Source: an uncultured Pelagibacteraceae bacterium (lineage in GTDB: Bacteria; Pseudomonadota; Alphaproteobacteria; Pelagibacterales; Pelagibacteraceae). Taken from it: a stretch of DNA of 51,285 nucleotides. Below the pieces are notes generated by a model, which saw nothing but the letters and a program-made list of their open reading frames with translations, made no database searches and was not told where the DNA came from. The translations under genes were made by a program, and so were the position numbers. This document shows, one piece after another, positions 42,297-51,285 of this stretch; positions within the stretch are counted from its first letter, which is position 1; every line of letters starts with the position of its first letter. The stretch is taken from NCBI GenBank assembly GCA_902521075.1, contig CABYQM010000008.1, forward strand, positions 1-51,285, read 5' to 3'.

Positions 42297-44819
42297 TTAT
42301 AAAGTACCGCAGCAATGCTTATATTTTTTCCCAGATCCACATGGGCAAGGTTCATTTCTTCCAATTTTACTTTTTGCAATAGATTTTAAGTTTTCTTTCA
42401 CTTTATTTTGAGAGTTATCTTCCTCTTCTTTTTGTATTATTTTTAAATTTAAAAGCATTGTTACAAGATCAGTTTTTAATTTTCCTAATAAATTTTCAAA
42501 TAATAGAAAAGCTTCTTTTTTGTACTCCACTAAAGGATCTCTTTGTCCATAAGATCTTAAGCCAATTACTTGTCTTAATTGCTCTAGGTATTGAATATGT
42601 GATTTCCAATTTTGATCTATAATTTGTACCAATATTCTTTTTTCAATTTCTTTTCCTTGTTCAACGCCTAATAAATTATTTCTTTCATCTCTGTTATTTA
42701 TAAATTTATCCTTTATTATTTTTTCCATTGTTTTGAGATCTGAATTTAAAATTTCACCCAACTCATCATCAGTTATTGATTTACCTAAAGTCTGCTTTAA
42801 AGCTTTTGGAAATTCTTTAGAATTAGGAGATTTTTCATGTAATATTTTTTGTCTTTTTAAATTTTCTAAAACTTCTTCAAGGAAAATATCTGAATAATTC
42901 ACATCTTCTTTACCATCTATTACATTTTTTCGTTGTTCAAAAATTACATGTCTTTGGTCATTAAGAACATTATCAAATTTAATAAGCGTTTTTCTTATAT
43001 CAAAGTTTCTTGCTTCAACTTTTTGTTGGGCTCTTTCAATCGCTTTATTTATCCAAGGATGATCAATGCTTTCACCATCTTTAAGACCAAGCTTTTCTAG
43101 CATTGAATTCATGGTTTCTGAGCCAAACAATCTCATCAAGTCATCTTCTAAACTTACAAAAAATATTGAACTGCCTTCATCTCCCTGTCTTCCAGATCGA
43201 CCTCTTGCTTGATTGTCAACTCTTCTACTTTCCATTCTTTCTGTTCCAATAACAAATAACCCCCCCCTTTTTTTAACATCCTCTTTTTCAGATTGATCTT
43301 GTCCACCTAACTTAATATCAACACCTCTTCCCGATATACTTGTTGTAATAATTACTGAATTTGTTTTGCCTGCGTTTGCAATAATTTCTGCTTCTTTCTC
43401 ATGATTTTTAGCATTTAAAACAATATGTTTAATTTTCTCTTTTTCTAACAAATTCGAGTAATGCTCAGATTTATTTATGCTAGATGTGAAAACCAACAGT
43501 GGTTGTCCAATTTCATTACATTCTTTTATTTTTTGAATGATTGCATTGTCTTTTTCTAAACTTGTTCTAAAGATTTGGTCATTAAGATCGTTTCTTATCA
43601 TTTCTTTATTGGTAGGTATCTGTAAAACAGGCAAGTTATAAATTTCAAAAAATTCTGCAGACTCTGTTTGTGCTGTCCCTGTACAACCTGCTAATTTATC
43701 GTACAATTTAAAAAAATTTTGATAGGTTATTGATGCCAGTGTTTGATTTTCAGCTTTAACTTCTATTTTTTCTTTAGCCTCTAAACTCTGATGAAGTCCA
43801 TCACCAAATCTTCTACCTGGCAGTTGCCTACCTGTTTGCTCATCAATTATAATTATTTCGTTATCTTTAACTATATAATCTCGTCCATTCTCAAATAAAT
43901 AATTTGCCCTTAATGCTTGGTTTACATGATGAACTAAATATAAATTTTCCGGGTCATAAAAATTGTTATTTTTTAAAATACCAGCATCAGAAAATATTTT
44001 TTCAACATTATCTATTCCCTCATTTGTTAAGAGTATATTTTTTTCTTTTTCATCTAAGTCAAAGTCTGTTTGTTTCAAATTTTTAATTAATTTATCTACA
44101 GCAATATATTGCATAGTTTTATCCTCTGCTGCCCCAGAAATAACCAAAGGAGTTCTTGCCTCATCTATTAAACAAGAGTCAATCTCATCAACTATCGCGA
44201 AGTTATGCTTCCTCAAGACCATATCATTTTTTGAATATTTCATATTATCTCTTAAAAAATCAAAGCCTAATTCACTGTTAGTGGCATAAGTTATATCTTT
44301 ATTATAATTTTCTTTGCGTTCCTCATCTGACTGATTTGAGTTTATATATCCACAGCTCAAACCCAAAAAATTGTAAATTTTACCCATATTTATACTATCT
44401 CTTTTTGCGAGGTAATCATTTACAGTAACTATATGAACACCTTTTTTTTCTAATGCGTTAAGGTATGCAGCAAGAACTATAGTAAGTGTTTTGCCTTCAC
44501 CCGTTTTCATCTCTGCAATCTTATTCTCATGTAAAGCAATACCGCCAATTAGCTGAACATCAAAGTGTCTCTCATTGTTAATTCTTTTTGAAGCTTCTCT
44601 TACCAATGCAAATGCCTCTGGTAATAAATCGTTTAATTTTTCTCCTTCTTTTAATCTAGAGATAAATTCATTTGTTCTTAAAGGAAATTCATTATCCTCA
44701 AGTTTACTAACCTCACTTTCTTTAATATTAATCTCTTCTACAATTTTTTGAATTCTGTCTAATTCCTTTTGATTGCCACTTTTTATAAATTTACTAATAA
44801 TGTTTAAAGGATTAAGCAT
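42297..44819 (-). CDS. secA: Protein translocase subunit SecA
   Basis: SecA is the ATP-driven motor of SecYEG. The 840 residues include Walker A MKTGEGKTLT, HIVTVNDYLAKRD, IVDEIDSCLIDEARTPL, the GRDYIVKDNEIIIIDEQTGR crosslinking region, TSISGRGVDIKLGG and GRSGRQGDEGSS, the helical scaffold, and a C-terminal zinc SEC-C motif NEPCPCGSGKKYKHCCG. Shorter than the E. coli protein (901) but complete. It is divergent from argJ with 59 bases between. Confidence 0.97.
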   Translation of the reverse strand: MLNPLNIISKFIKSGNQKELDRIQKIVEEINIKESEVSKLEDNEFPLRTNEFISRLKEGEKLNDLLPEAFALVREASKRINNERHFDVQLIGGIALHENKIAEMKTGEGKTLTIVLAAYLNALEKKGVHIVTVNDYLAKRDSINMGKIYNFLGLSCGYINSNQSDEERKENYNKDITYATNSELGFDFLRDNMKYSKNDMVLRKHNFAIVDEIDSCLIDEARTPLVISGAAEDKTMQYIAVDKLIKNLKQTDFDLDEKEKNILLTNEGIDNVEKIFSDAGILKNNNFYDPENLYLVHHVNQALRANYLFENGRDYIVKDNEIIIIDEQTGRQLPGRRFGDGLHQSLEAKEKIEVKAENQTLASITYQNFFKLYDKLAGCTGTAQTESAEFFEIYNLPVLQIPTNKEMIRNDLNDQIFRTSLEKDNAIIQKIKECNEIGQPLLVFTSSINKSEHYSNLLEKEKIKHIVLNAKNHEKEAEIIANAGKTNSVIITTSISGRGVDIKLGGQDQSEKEDVKKRGGLFVIGTERMESRRVDNQARGRSGRQGDEGSSIFFVSLEDDLMRLFGSETMNSMLEKLGLKDGESIDHPWINKAIERAQQKVEARNFDIRKTLIKFDNVLNDQRHVIFEQRKNVIDGKEDVNYSDIFLEEVLENLKRQKILHEKSPNSKEFPKALKQTLGKSITDDELGEILNSDLKTMEKIIKDKFINNRDERNNLLGVEQGKEIEKRILVQIIDQNWKSHIQYLEQLRQVIGLRSYGQRDPLVEYKKEAFLLFENLLGKLKTDLVTMLLNLKIIQKEEEDNSQNKVKENLKSIAKSKIGRNEPCPCGSGKKYKHCCGTL

Positions 44820-44878
44820 ATTTTTGATGTTTTAATAGTTATAAATTATATAGTTATTTATTTAAAAAATTAAATAGC

Positions 44879-46180
44879 ATGGATTTTGGTATAAACAACT
44901 TTTTTGATAAGAAACACAAGGACTCTAAAATAGGACATTTTCAAGATCTTGAACATATTGATGGATTATCTATCTCAACAATTAGCTGTGGTCTTTATAA
45001 CAAAAAAAGAGACGACTTAGTTTTATTTTATTTTAGGGATGGAGCAAGTTATGCAAATGTATATACAAAATCTAGTTTAGTATCTGAAAATATAAAATGG
45101 AATAAAAAAATAAAAGATAAAAAAATTTATGGCATTTTAATCAATACAAGAAACGCAAATGCCTTAACAGGAAATGATGGCTATAACTCTCTTAAAAAAA
45201 TTTCCTTAAATTTATCAAAATTATTAACTTCAAAACAAATAGAAGATGAGGAAAAGCCAAGAGAAATTAAACCAAACCAATTACTATTTGCTTGCACAGG
45301 CACCATAGGGGAAAAATTTCCTGAAAATGAAATTTTAAGTAACACTAAAAACTTAATTGATAAAATAAAATACAATCAAAATAAATTAATTTGGATCAAA
45401 GCAGCTCTTGGGATTATGACAACAGACACTAAACCAAAATTATCAATGGCAGAATGTAAGATAGCTGGTTCCGATGTAAAAATATATGGAATTGCAAAAG
45501 GATCAGGAATGATCTTTCCAAATATGGCAACAACTTTAGGATTTATTTTTACTGATGCCAATATTTCTTCATCAATTTTGAAACAGATACTTAATCTAAA
45601 TATTAAGACTACTTTTAATGCTATAACTTGCGATGGGGATACTAGTACAAATGACATGGTTTCAATATTTTCAACAGCCAAAGCAAACAACAAAGAGATA
45701 AAAAGTTTTAAAGATCCAAAATTAAAGCAATTCATTAGTAGCGTTCACCAGGTCATGCTAAATTTAGCAAAAAGAGTTGCAAGTGATGGAGAGGGAGCAA
45801 CAAAATTTGTTACCATCAAATGCATTAATAGCAAAACCGAGAAAGATGCAAAAAATATTTGTTTCTCAATAGCTAACTCACCATTAGTTAAAACAGCAAT
45901 ATTTGGAGAAGATCCTAATTGGGGTAGAATTGCGATGGCAATCGGAAAAAGCGGTGTAACTGTTAAACAAGAAAAATTATCTATATTAATGGGATCTAAC
46001 ATGATCCTTAAAGATGGAAAATTAGATAAAAATTATAACGAAAATATCCTTAGTGATTATATGAAAAATGAGAATATAGAGATAACAATTGATCTATCCA
46101 ATGGAAGTAAAAAATTTACAGCGTATACCATGGATTTATCTAAGGAATATATTGAAATTAATTCTGATTACAGATCTTAG
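44879..46180 (+). CDS. argJ: Ornithine acetyltransferase / N-acetylglutamate synthase
   Basis: ArgJ moves the acetyl group from N-acetylornithine to glutamate, closing the arginine acetyl cycle. The 433 residues contain NTRNANALTG, the substrate region CTGTIGEKFP, IMTTDTKPK, and the self-cleavage site KGSGMIFPNMATTLGF with the nucleophilic threonine, plus CDGDTSTNDM and SDGEGATKFVT and FGEDPNWGRI. It is the proenzyme of two chains. With argB, argD and argF in the window it completes much of the cyclic pathway. It is divergent from secA. Confidence 0.95.
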   Translation: MDFGINNFFDKKHKDSKIGHFQDLEHIDGLSISTISCGLYNKKRDDLVLFYFRDGASYANVYTKSSLVSENIKWNKKIKDKKIYGILINTRNANALTGNDGYNSLKKISLNLSKLLTSKQIEDEEKPREIKPNQLLFACTGTIGEKFPENEILSNTKNLIDKIKYNQNKLIWIKAALGIMTTDTKPKLSMAECKIAGSDVKIYGIAKGSGMIFPNMATTLGFIFTDANISSSILKQILNLNIKTTFNAITCDGDTSTNDMVSIFSTAKANNKEIKSFKDPKLKQFISSVHQVMLNLAKRVASDGEGATKFVTIKCINSKTEKDAKNICFSIANSPLVKTAIFGEDPNWGRIAMAIGKSGVTVKQEKLSILMGSNMILKDGKLDKNYNENILSDYMKNENIEITIDLSNGSKKFTAYTMDLSKEYIEINSDYRS

Positions 46181-46217
46181 GTATTGAAATCCTATAAAAT
46201 GTAATTAAGTCATTTCA

Positions 46218-46640
46218 ATGATTAAGTATTTATTAAATTGTAAAAATTGCAGTCTTGAGTTTGAAAGTTGGTTTGCTAGCTCAAAAGAATTTGATAAATT
46301 AAAAAAATTAAAACTTCTTAGTTGTCAGCAGTGTAATTCTCAAAAGATTGAAAAGTCTTTGATGAAACCAAATTTAGCTAATTCTACTTTCAAACAAGAT
46401 AAAGCTTATAAGAATTATAAAAATGTTAAAAAAAAATTAAGAGAATATCAAAAATTTGTAAAAGAAAACTTTGAATATGTTGGAGAAAATTTTGCTTATG
46501 AAGCTAGATCTATTCATTACAGCAAAAAAAAGAATAAAAAAAATATTTTTGGCAAAGCATCAATTGAAGACGTTAAGGAACTAAAAGAAGAAGGTATAGA
46601 GACGTCAACTATTCCATGGATTGAAGATAAGGAAAATTAG
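46218..46640 (+). CDS. DUF1178 family protein
   Basis: A 140-residue protein with an N-terminal zinc-ribbon-like pair, CKNC and CQQC, in MIKYLLNCKNCSLEFESWF and the following 40 residues, then VGENFAYEARSIHYSKK, IFGKASIEDVKELKEEGIET and a C-terminal PW motif. These are the hallmarks of DUF1178, a small protein of unknown function found widely in Alphaproteobacteria. Its stop shares four bases with the convergent ubiG stop. Confidence 0.87.
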   Translation: MIKYLLNCKNCSLEFESWFASSKEFDKLKKLKLLSCQQCNSQKIEKSLMKPNLANSTFKQDKAYKNYKNVKKKLREYQKFVKENFEYVGENFAYEARSIHYSKKKNKKNIFGKASIEDVKELKEEGIETSTIPWIEDKEN

Positions 46641-47365
46641 GCCTTTTTATATTTTGTGATGTAATTTACGGACTTATCATTTGAAAGTTTCCACTTATTT
46701 AAAATTGGATTAAATTTAACTCCATCTATACTCTTTAATATTAGTGAATTTTTGTTACAAATATTTTCTAGATTTTTAGGTTTTACAAATTTATTCCAAT
46801 CATGTGTTCCGACTGGAAGCCATCTTAAAATATATTCAGCGCCTATAATCGCAAATACATAAGATTTCAAAGTTTGGTTTAATGTAGCAATAAACATAAA
46901 ACCATTATCTTTTAAAAATTTAGTACTTTGATTTATAAATTTAGGTATATCCTCAACATGTTCAACTATTTCCATATTAAGAATTACATCAAATTTTTTT
47001 TCATAATTAAAATTCTCTGGAGACTTATCATAATACTCAATTTTTAAGTTACTTATTTTTAAATGATGTTTTGCAATATCAATATTTTTTTTGGACGCAT
47101 CAATACCCACAACCTCTGCCCCAAGTCTTGCCAAAGGTTCAGATAATAAACCACCTCCACATCCAATATCAAGAATACTTATTCCTTTTAGTGGTTTGTG
47201 ATTTGATGAAATGTTAAAATCTTTAATAATATTGTTTTTTATGTACTCTATTCTTATTGGATTAAATTTATGAAGTGGTTTAAATTTTCCATTAGGATTC
47301 CACCATTCTTCAGCGATTTTGTTAAATTTTTCGATTTCTTCTTTGTTTATAGTATTATTATTCAT
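46637..47365 (-). CDS. ubiG: Ubiquinone biosynthesis O-methyltransferase
   Basis: UbiG does both O-methylations in ubiquinone synthesis. The 242 residues show FNKIAEEWWNPNGKFKPLHKFNPIR at the N-terminus (split here only for length), the SAM motif ILDIGCGGGLLSEPLARLGA, VVGIDAS, NMEIVEHVED and the TLNQTLKSYVFAIIGAEYIL-type segment with LPVGTHDW. All are diagnostic. It is divergent from lysC by 66 bases, a common alphaproteobacterial pairing. Confidence 0.95.
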   Translation of the reverse strand: MNNNTINKEEIEKFNKIAEEWWNPNGKFKPLHKFNPIRIEYIKNNIIKDFNISSNHKPLKGISILDIGCGGGLLSEPLARLGAEVVGIDASKKNIDIAKHHLKISNLKIEYYDKSPENFNYEKKFDVILNMEIVEHVEDIPKFINQSTKFLKDNGFMFIATLNQTLKSYVFAIIGAEYILRWLPVGTHDWNKFVKPKNLENICNKNSLILKSIDGVKFNPILNKWKLSNDKSVNYITKYKKA

Positions 47366-47431
47366 TCTTTATTGACATTATAAATAAGATGTATTTTATC
47401 AATATTATAAAGCTTGTAAATAAAACTACCA

Positions 47432-48643
47432 ATGAAAATTATTGTATTAAAGTTTGGCGGTACCTCAATCGGTTCAATTCAAAGAATTAAGAAAGTATCT
47501 AAAATAATTAAATCTTACTCAAAAAAATATAAGGTAATAGTTTTGTCATCTGCAATGAGTGGCACCACTAATAAGTTGATAAATATGTCAAAACAAATAA
47601 GCGAAAATTTTCCTGATAATGAATATGATACTTTAGTTTCAGCAGGTGAGCAGATTTCGTGTTCGTTGTTAGCGGGTCATCTAGTGGCAAATGGCCTGAA
47701 TTCTAAATCTTGGATGGCTTGGCAAATACCAATTTTAACAGAGGGAAAACATAAATATTCTAGAATTAAGTACATAAATAAATCTAAAATTTTAAAATTT
47801 TTAAAATCTGGAGGAATTCCTATTATTGCTGGATTTCAGGGTATAGATAAAAATTTAAATATTACAACTATTGGCAGAGGAGGATCTGACTCAAGTGCAA
47901 TTATGGTTGCAAAGTTTTTTAAAGCTGATCGATGTGTCATTTACACAGATGTTGAGGGAGTATATACGACAGATCCAAATAAACTTAATTCTGCAAAAAA
48001 AATTATAAATATATCCTATGAAGAAATGTTAGAAATGGCCTCATTAGGATCAAAAGTAATGCAGCCAGACTCAATACAGGATGCAAGATTAAATAGGATA
48101 AATATCGAGGTAAAATCATCATTTATTGATAGATCTGGTACATTAATAACAAAACGGAAAAATATTATTAATAATAAAATTATCACTGGAATTTCTTCTA
48201 CAGATAACGATGCAAAAGTAACTTTAATAGGAGTTAAAGATAGGCCAGGTATAGCAGCTTCGATATTTAAACCACTCTCACAAAATTCGATAAACGTAGA
48301 TATGGTAGTTCAAAATATATCTGCTGATGGTAAGCAAACAGATTTAACATTTACAATTAAGTCTAATGATTTGAATAAAACAAAAAAAATTATAAACAAA
48401 AATAAAAATATAGTTTTTAAAAAATTAATATTTGATAAAAATGTATCAAAAGTATCAATAATAGGCGTTGGAATGATTACTACTCCAGGCGTGACATTTA
48501 GAATGTTTCAAGCACTTGCAAGAAAAAATATAAATATACAGGTTATCTCTACTTCAGAAATTAAAATATCAGTTTTAATTAAAAGCACAAATGCCTTTAA
48601 AGCTGTAAAATGTTTACATAAAGAATTTAAATTAGACAAATGA
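47432..48643 (+). CDS. lysC: Aspartate kinase
   Basis: LysC phosphorylates aspartate, the entry to lysine, threonine and methionine synthesis. The 403 residues have the kinase domain with [34 protein letters not shown] and [13 protein letters not shown], followed by two ACT domains ([14 protein letters not shown] and [22 protein letters not shown] split as usual) likely to bind the feedback inhibitor. It shares ATGA with ispG. Confidence 0.96.
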   Translation: MKIIVLKFGGTSIGSIQRIKKVSKIIKSYSKKYKVIVLSSAMSGTTNKLINMSKQISENFPDNEYDTLVSAGEQISCSLLAGHLVANGLNSKSWMAWQIPILTEGKHKYSRIKYINKSKILKFLKSGGIPIIAGFQGIDKNLNITTIGRGGSDSSAIMVAKFFKADRCVIYTDVEGVYTTDPNKLNSAKKIINISYEEMLEMASLGSKVMQPDSIQDARLNRINIEVKSSFIDRSGTLITKRKNIINNKIITGISSTDNDAKVTLIGVKDRPGIAASIFKPLSQNSINVDMVVQNISADGKQTDLTFTIKSNDLNKTKKIINKNKNIVFKKLIFDKNVSKVSIIGVGMITTPGVTFRMFQALARKNINIQVISTSEIKISVLIKSTNAFKAVKCLHKEFKLDK

Positions 48644-49734
48644 CATCTGAAATTAGACCATTTAGAAAAATTAATAGGAAGAAGACTAAAGAGATAAGTG
48701 TAGGTAAAATCAAAGTTGGTGGAAATAATCCAATCACTGTTCAGACAATGACCAATACATTGACAACTGATCATAAATCTACAATAGAACAGATTCATAA
48801 AGTTACTGAAGCCGGTGCAGATATAGTAAGAGTTTCATGCCCTGATAGTAAATCAACAGAAGCTTTGAAAACAATAACTAAGCATGTAGATGTTCCTATA
48901 GTTGCAGATATCCATTTTCATTATAAGAGAGCAATTGAAGCCGCAGAGAATGGCGCAGATTGTCTTAGAATAAATCCTGGAAATATTGGAGATATAAAAA
49001 GAGTTAGAGAAATTGTTTCTGCTGCAAAAAACAACAACTGCTCAATTAGAATTGGTGTAAATGCTGGATCACTTGAAAAAGATATCCTAGAAAAATATAA
49101 GGAACCTTGTCCTGAGGCTTTAGTAGATAGTGCTTTGAGAAATATACGAATAATAGAGGATATGGATTTTTCAAATTTTAAAATAAGTGTTAAATCCTCA
49201 GATGTCTTTTTATCTATAGCGGCATACAGGTTATTATCAAAAAAAACAGATTATCCCCTTCACCTAGGAATAACCGAAGCAGGTAGCTTTTTGCCTGGCA
49301 GTATTAAAACTTCTATAGGATTTGGTAATTTAATATTAGATGGGATAGGAGATACCATAAGAGTATCGCTATCGGACGATCCAGTTGAAGAAATTAATGT
49401 TGGAAATGAAATTTTAAAATCTCTGAATTTAAGGAACAGGGGAGTAAAAATAATTTCTTGCCCATCTTGTGCTCGACAAGCTTTTCAAGTAATTGAAACT
49501 GTAAAACAATTAGAAAAAAGACTTTCACATATTAAAAAGCCAATAACTCTATCAATTATAGGATGTGTTGTTAATGGACCGGGAGAAGCCAAACAAACCG
49601 AAATAGGTATTACTGGAGGTGGAAAAGATAACCACATGTTATATTTAAATGGTTTAGAAACAGAAAAAGTAATGACAAAAGATATGATAAATAAGATTGT
49701 TACTTTGGTTGAAGAAAAAGCTTCAGATTTATAA
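48640..49734 (+). CDS. ispG: 4-hydroxy-3-methylbut-2-enyl diphosphate synthase
   Basis: IspG is the [4Fe-4S] enzyme of the non-mevalonate isoprenoid pathway converting MEcPP to HMBPP. The 364 residues form a TIM barrel ([48 protein letters not shown]) and a C-terminal cluster domain with CPSCAR and [10 protein letters not shown] providing the cysteine ligands. It sits between lysC and prfA; in several alphaproteobacteria hisS would follow here, but prfA follows 11 bases later. Confidence 0.97.
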   Translation: MTSEIRPFRKINRKKTKEISVGKIKVGGNNPITVQTMTNTLTTDHKSTIEQIHKVTEAGADIVRVSCPDSKSTEALKTITKHVDVPIVADIHFHYKRAIEAAENGADCLRINPGNIGDIKRVREIVSAAKNNNCSIRIGVNAGSLEKDILEKYKEPCPEALVDSALRNIRIIEDMDFSNFKISVKSSDVFLSIAAYRLLSKKTDYPLHLGITEAGSFLPGSIKTSIGFGNLILDGIGDTIRVSLSDDPVEEINVGNEILKSLNLRNRGVKIISCPSCARQAFQVIETVKQLEKRLSHIKKPITLSIIGCVVNGPGEAKQTEIGITGGGKDNHMLYLNGLETEKVMTKDMINKIVTLVEEKASDL

Positions 49735-49745
49735 CAAAGTATCAA

Positions 49746-50822
49746 ATGCTCCCACTAGAAAAAGTTCAAAATTTAATCGATAGACACCTTAAGCTTGAGA
49801 AAGAACTTTCCTCAGGCGAGATTGATAAAAAAAAGTTTGCTTCAATTTCAAAAGAGTACTCTGATTTAAATGATATTATAAAACAGGCTAAAGAATATTT
49901 AAGCTATCAAAAAGATACTGACGATTTGAAAAATATAATAAATGATAATAAATCAGACTCAGAAATGAAAGAATTTGCAAATAATGAACTTGAAAATTTA
50001 AAGAAGAATTATCAAATCAATGAAAAAAAAATTAAATTATTTCTACTTCCAAAGGATCTTGCAGATAGTAAAAATGCTATAATTGAAATTAGAGCTGGCA
50101 CAGGAGGTTTAGAGGCTAGTTTGTTTGCATCAGATTTATATAAAATGTATGAAAAAGTCAGTCAAAAAAAAAAATGGGTAGTTGAAATTATTTCAATATC
50201 CAAAAGTGATGCTGGTGGACTAAAAGAGATTATTGCCTTGATCAAGGGAGAAAATATTTACTCCTCTCTAAAATATGAAAGTGGTGTTCATAGGGTACAA
50301 AGAGTCCCTGATACAGAAACTCAGGGCAGAGTTCATACTTCAGCAGCAACGGTTGCAGTTTTGCCAGAAGCCGAGGACTTAGATATTCAGCTAGAAGAAA
50401 AGGATTTAAGAATTGATGTATTTAGAAGTAGTGGACCGGGTGGACAGAGCGTTAACACAACTGACTCTGCTGTAAGAATCACTCATATACCAACAGGAAT
50501 AGTCGTAAGCCAACAAGATGAAAAATCTCAAATTCGGAATAAAGAAAAAGGTTTGAAAATACTTAGATCTAGAATCTACGACTATGAAAGACAAAAAATA
50601 GATCAAGAGAGATCAAAAGATAGAAAAAGCAAAATTGGAACAGGTGATAGATCTGAAAGGATAAGAACTTATAATTTTCCACAAGGAAGAGTTACTGATC
50701 ACAGAATTAATTTAACTCTTCATAAACTAGAGGAATTTATGGAAGGTGAAATATTTGATGAAATGATAGAAAGTTTAAGTCTACAAGCCCAAATGGATGA
50801 ACTAAAAAAATTAAACTCGTGA
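49746..50822 (+). CDS. prfA: Peptide chain release factor 1
   Basis: RF1 terminates translation at UAA and UAG. The 358 residues include the codon-reading PxT motif as PDT at 188-190 (in [15 protein letters not shown]), the catalytic GGQ at 232-234 in [18 protein letters not shown], and the conserved [18 protein letters not shown] glutamine would be methylated by PrmC, encoded next with a GTGA overlap. Confidence 0.97.
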   Translation: MLPLEKVQNLIDRHLKLEKELSSGEIDKKKFASISKEYSDLNDIIKQAKEYLSYQKDTDDLKNIINDNKSDSEMKEFANNELENLKKNYQINEKKIKLFLLPKDLADSKNAIIEIRAGTGGLEASLFASDLYKMYEKVSQKKKWVVEIISISKSDAGGLKEIIALIKGENIYSSLKYESGVHRVQRVPDTETQGRVHTSAATVAVLPEAEDLDIQLEEKDLRIDVFRSSGPGGQSVNTTDSAVRITHIPTGIVVSQQDEKSQIRNKEKGLKILRSRIYDYERQKIDQERSKDRKSKIGTGDRSERIRTYNFPQGRVTDHRINLTLHKLEEFMEGEIFDEMIESLSLQAQMDELKKLNS

Positions 50823-51285
50823 ATTATTTTCAAACCCTTAAATTTGGAAGTAATAAACTTAAGTTAAATAATATAAATACTCACATATTAGATAGTGAAT
50901 TACTACTATCTTATACTTTAAATTTACCAAGAGAAAAGGTTTTAACAAATTTAGATGCTAAAATAAAAAAAAGTATATTTAATTCTTTTAAAAAACTTCT
51001 ACATAGAAGAGAAAAAAAAGAGCCAATTGCTTATATTATAAATAATAAAGAATTTTGGAAAAATAATTTCTATATAAACAAGGATGTTTTAATTCCTAGG
51101 CCTGAGACTGAAATAATTGTTGAAGAAGTTTTAAAAATTATAAAGCCTTTTTCATCTAAAAGTTTATTAGATGTAGGAACAGGTTCCGGCTGTATAATTA
51201 TTTCTATTATAAAAGAAAGGTTAAATTGTCTTGCAACTGCAATTGATATAAGTAAAAAAGCCCTAAATATTGCTAGATTCAATGC
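50819..51285 (+). CDS. prmC: Release factor glutamine methyltransferase (3' end beyond window)
   Basis: PrmC methylates the GGQ glutamine of release factors. Starting at GTG 50819, overlapping the prfA stop as GTGA, about 155 residues are visible: the N-terminal helical domain, [15 protein letters not shown] (usual EPxAYIxGxxEFxG), VLIPRPETE, and the SAM-binding [11 protein letters not shown]. The catalytic NPPY motif lies beyond the window edge. prfA-prmC is the standard pair. Confidence 0.94.
   Translation, partial: MNYFQTLKFGSNKLKLNNINTHILDSELLLSYTLNLPREKVLTNLDAKIKKSIFNSFKKLLHRREKKEPIAYIINNKEFWKNNFYINKDVLIPRPETEIIVEEVLKIIKPFSSKSLLDVGTGSGCIIISIIKERLNCLATAIDISKKALNIARFN

Noticed and set aside
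1..51285. CRISPR array, prophage, insertion sequence or replication origin
   Set aside because: No regularly spaced repeats, integrase or transposase genes, terminal inverted repeats, DnaA-box cluster or dnaA gene were seen.

Overview
This window looks like a chromosomal segment of a streamlined marine alphaproteobacterium of the SAR11 group (Pelagibacterales). The reasons are: a very AT-rich base composition with Lys/Asn/Ile-rich proteins; almost no intergenic space, with genes joined by ATGA or TAATG overlaps and convergent stop codons sharing bases; and alphaproteobacterial gene neighbourhoods (rpmH-rnpA-yidD-yidC-argB; murA-DUF2948-hisD-infA; rpsA-ihfB; trpFBA-accD-folC; cytochrome c-kdsB-pheA; ffs-dnaX-ybaB-recR; GcrA). 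The species is inferred from these features and was not checked by any search. I see no prophage, insertion sequence, integrase, CRISPR array or replication origin.

Layout. Positions 1-3907 (minus): rpmH, rnpA, yidD, yidC, argB and a HAD nucleotidase cut by the window edge. 3992-13585 (mostly plus): a VTT-domain membrane protein, tRNA-Thr (minus), two small Lys-rich proteins, dcd, murA, DUF2948, hisD, infA, tRNA-Phe, a cold-shock protein, a strong hairpin overlapping a possible 50-residue ORF, tRNA-His, hisS, hisZ, a sulfotransferase and hisG. 13601-17450: rmuC (minus), then an MGME1-like nuclease, exonuclease I and thioredoxin. 17447-30023 (minus): fourteen tightly packed genes, in transcription order an RNase D-like exonuclease, kdsD, lptC, lptB, aroA, cmk, rpsA, ihfB, pyrF, trpF, trpB, trpA, accD and folC. 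30039-51285: short alternating units, namely an NDUFA9-like protein and a SHOCT protein, gcrA (minus), argD-argF, cytochrome c (minus), kdsB-pheA, SRP RNA-dnaX-ybaB-recR, glcB (minus), accA, secA (minus), argJ, DUF1178, ubiG (minus), and lysC-ispG-prfA-prmC (cut by the right edge).

Functionally the window is a housekeeping region: arginine (argB, argJ, argD, argF), histidine (hisD, hisZ, hisG), tryptophan and phenylalanine (trpFBA, aroA, pheA), aspartate-family (lysC), pyrimidine (pyrF, cmk, dcd), fatty-acid (accA, accD), isoprenoid (ispG), LPS/Kdo (kdsB, kdsD, lptB, lptC) and peptidoglycan (murA) synthesis, protein export (secA, yidC, yidD, SRP RNA), translation (rpsA, infA, prfA, prmC, hisS, three tRNAs) and DNA repair (recR, rmuC, two further nucleases).

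No obvious new multi-gene system is present. The points most worth a second look are: the 13+6 bp hairpin after the cold-shock gene that would bury the Shine-Dalgarno and start codon of a small ORF; a sulfotransferase inside the histidine operon; a cluster of three DNA nucleases; tRNA-His lacking an encoded G-1 and carrying A73 beside its synthetase; a cytidylate kinase whose P-loop lysine is alanine; AccA with a C-terminal membrane helix; and glcB without the glycine riboswitch described in Pelagibacter.
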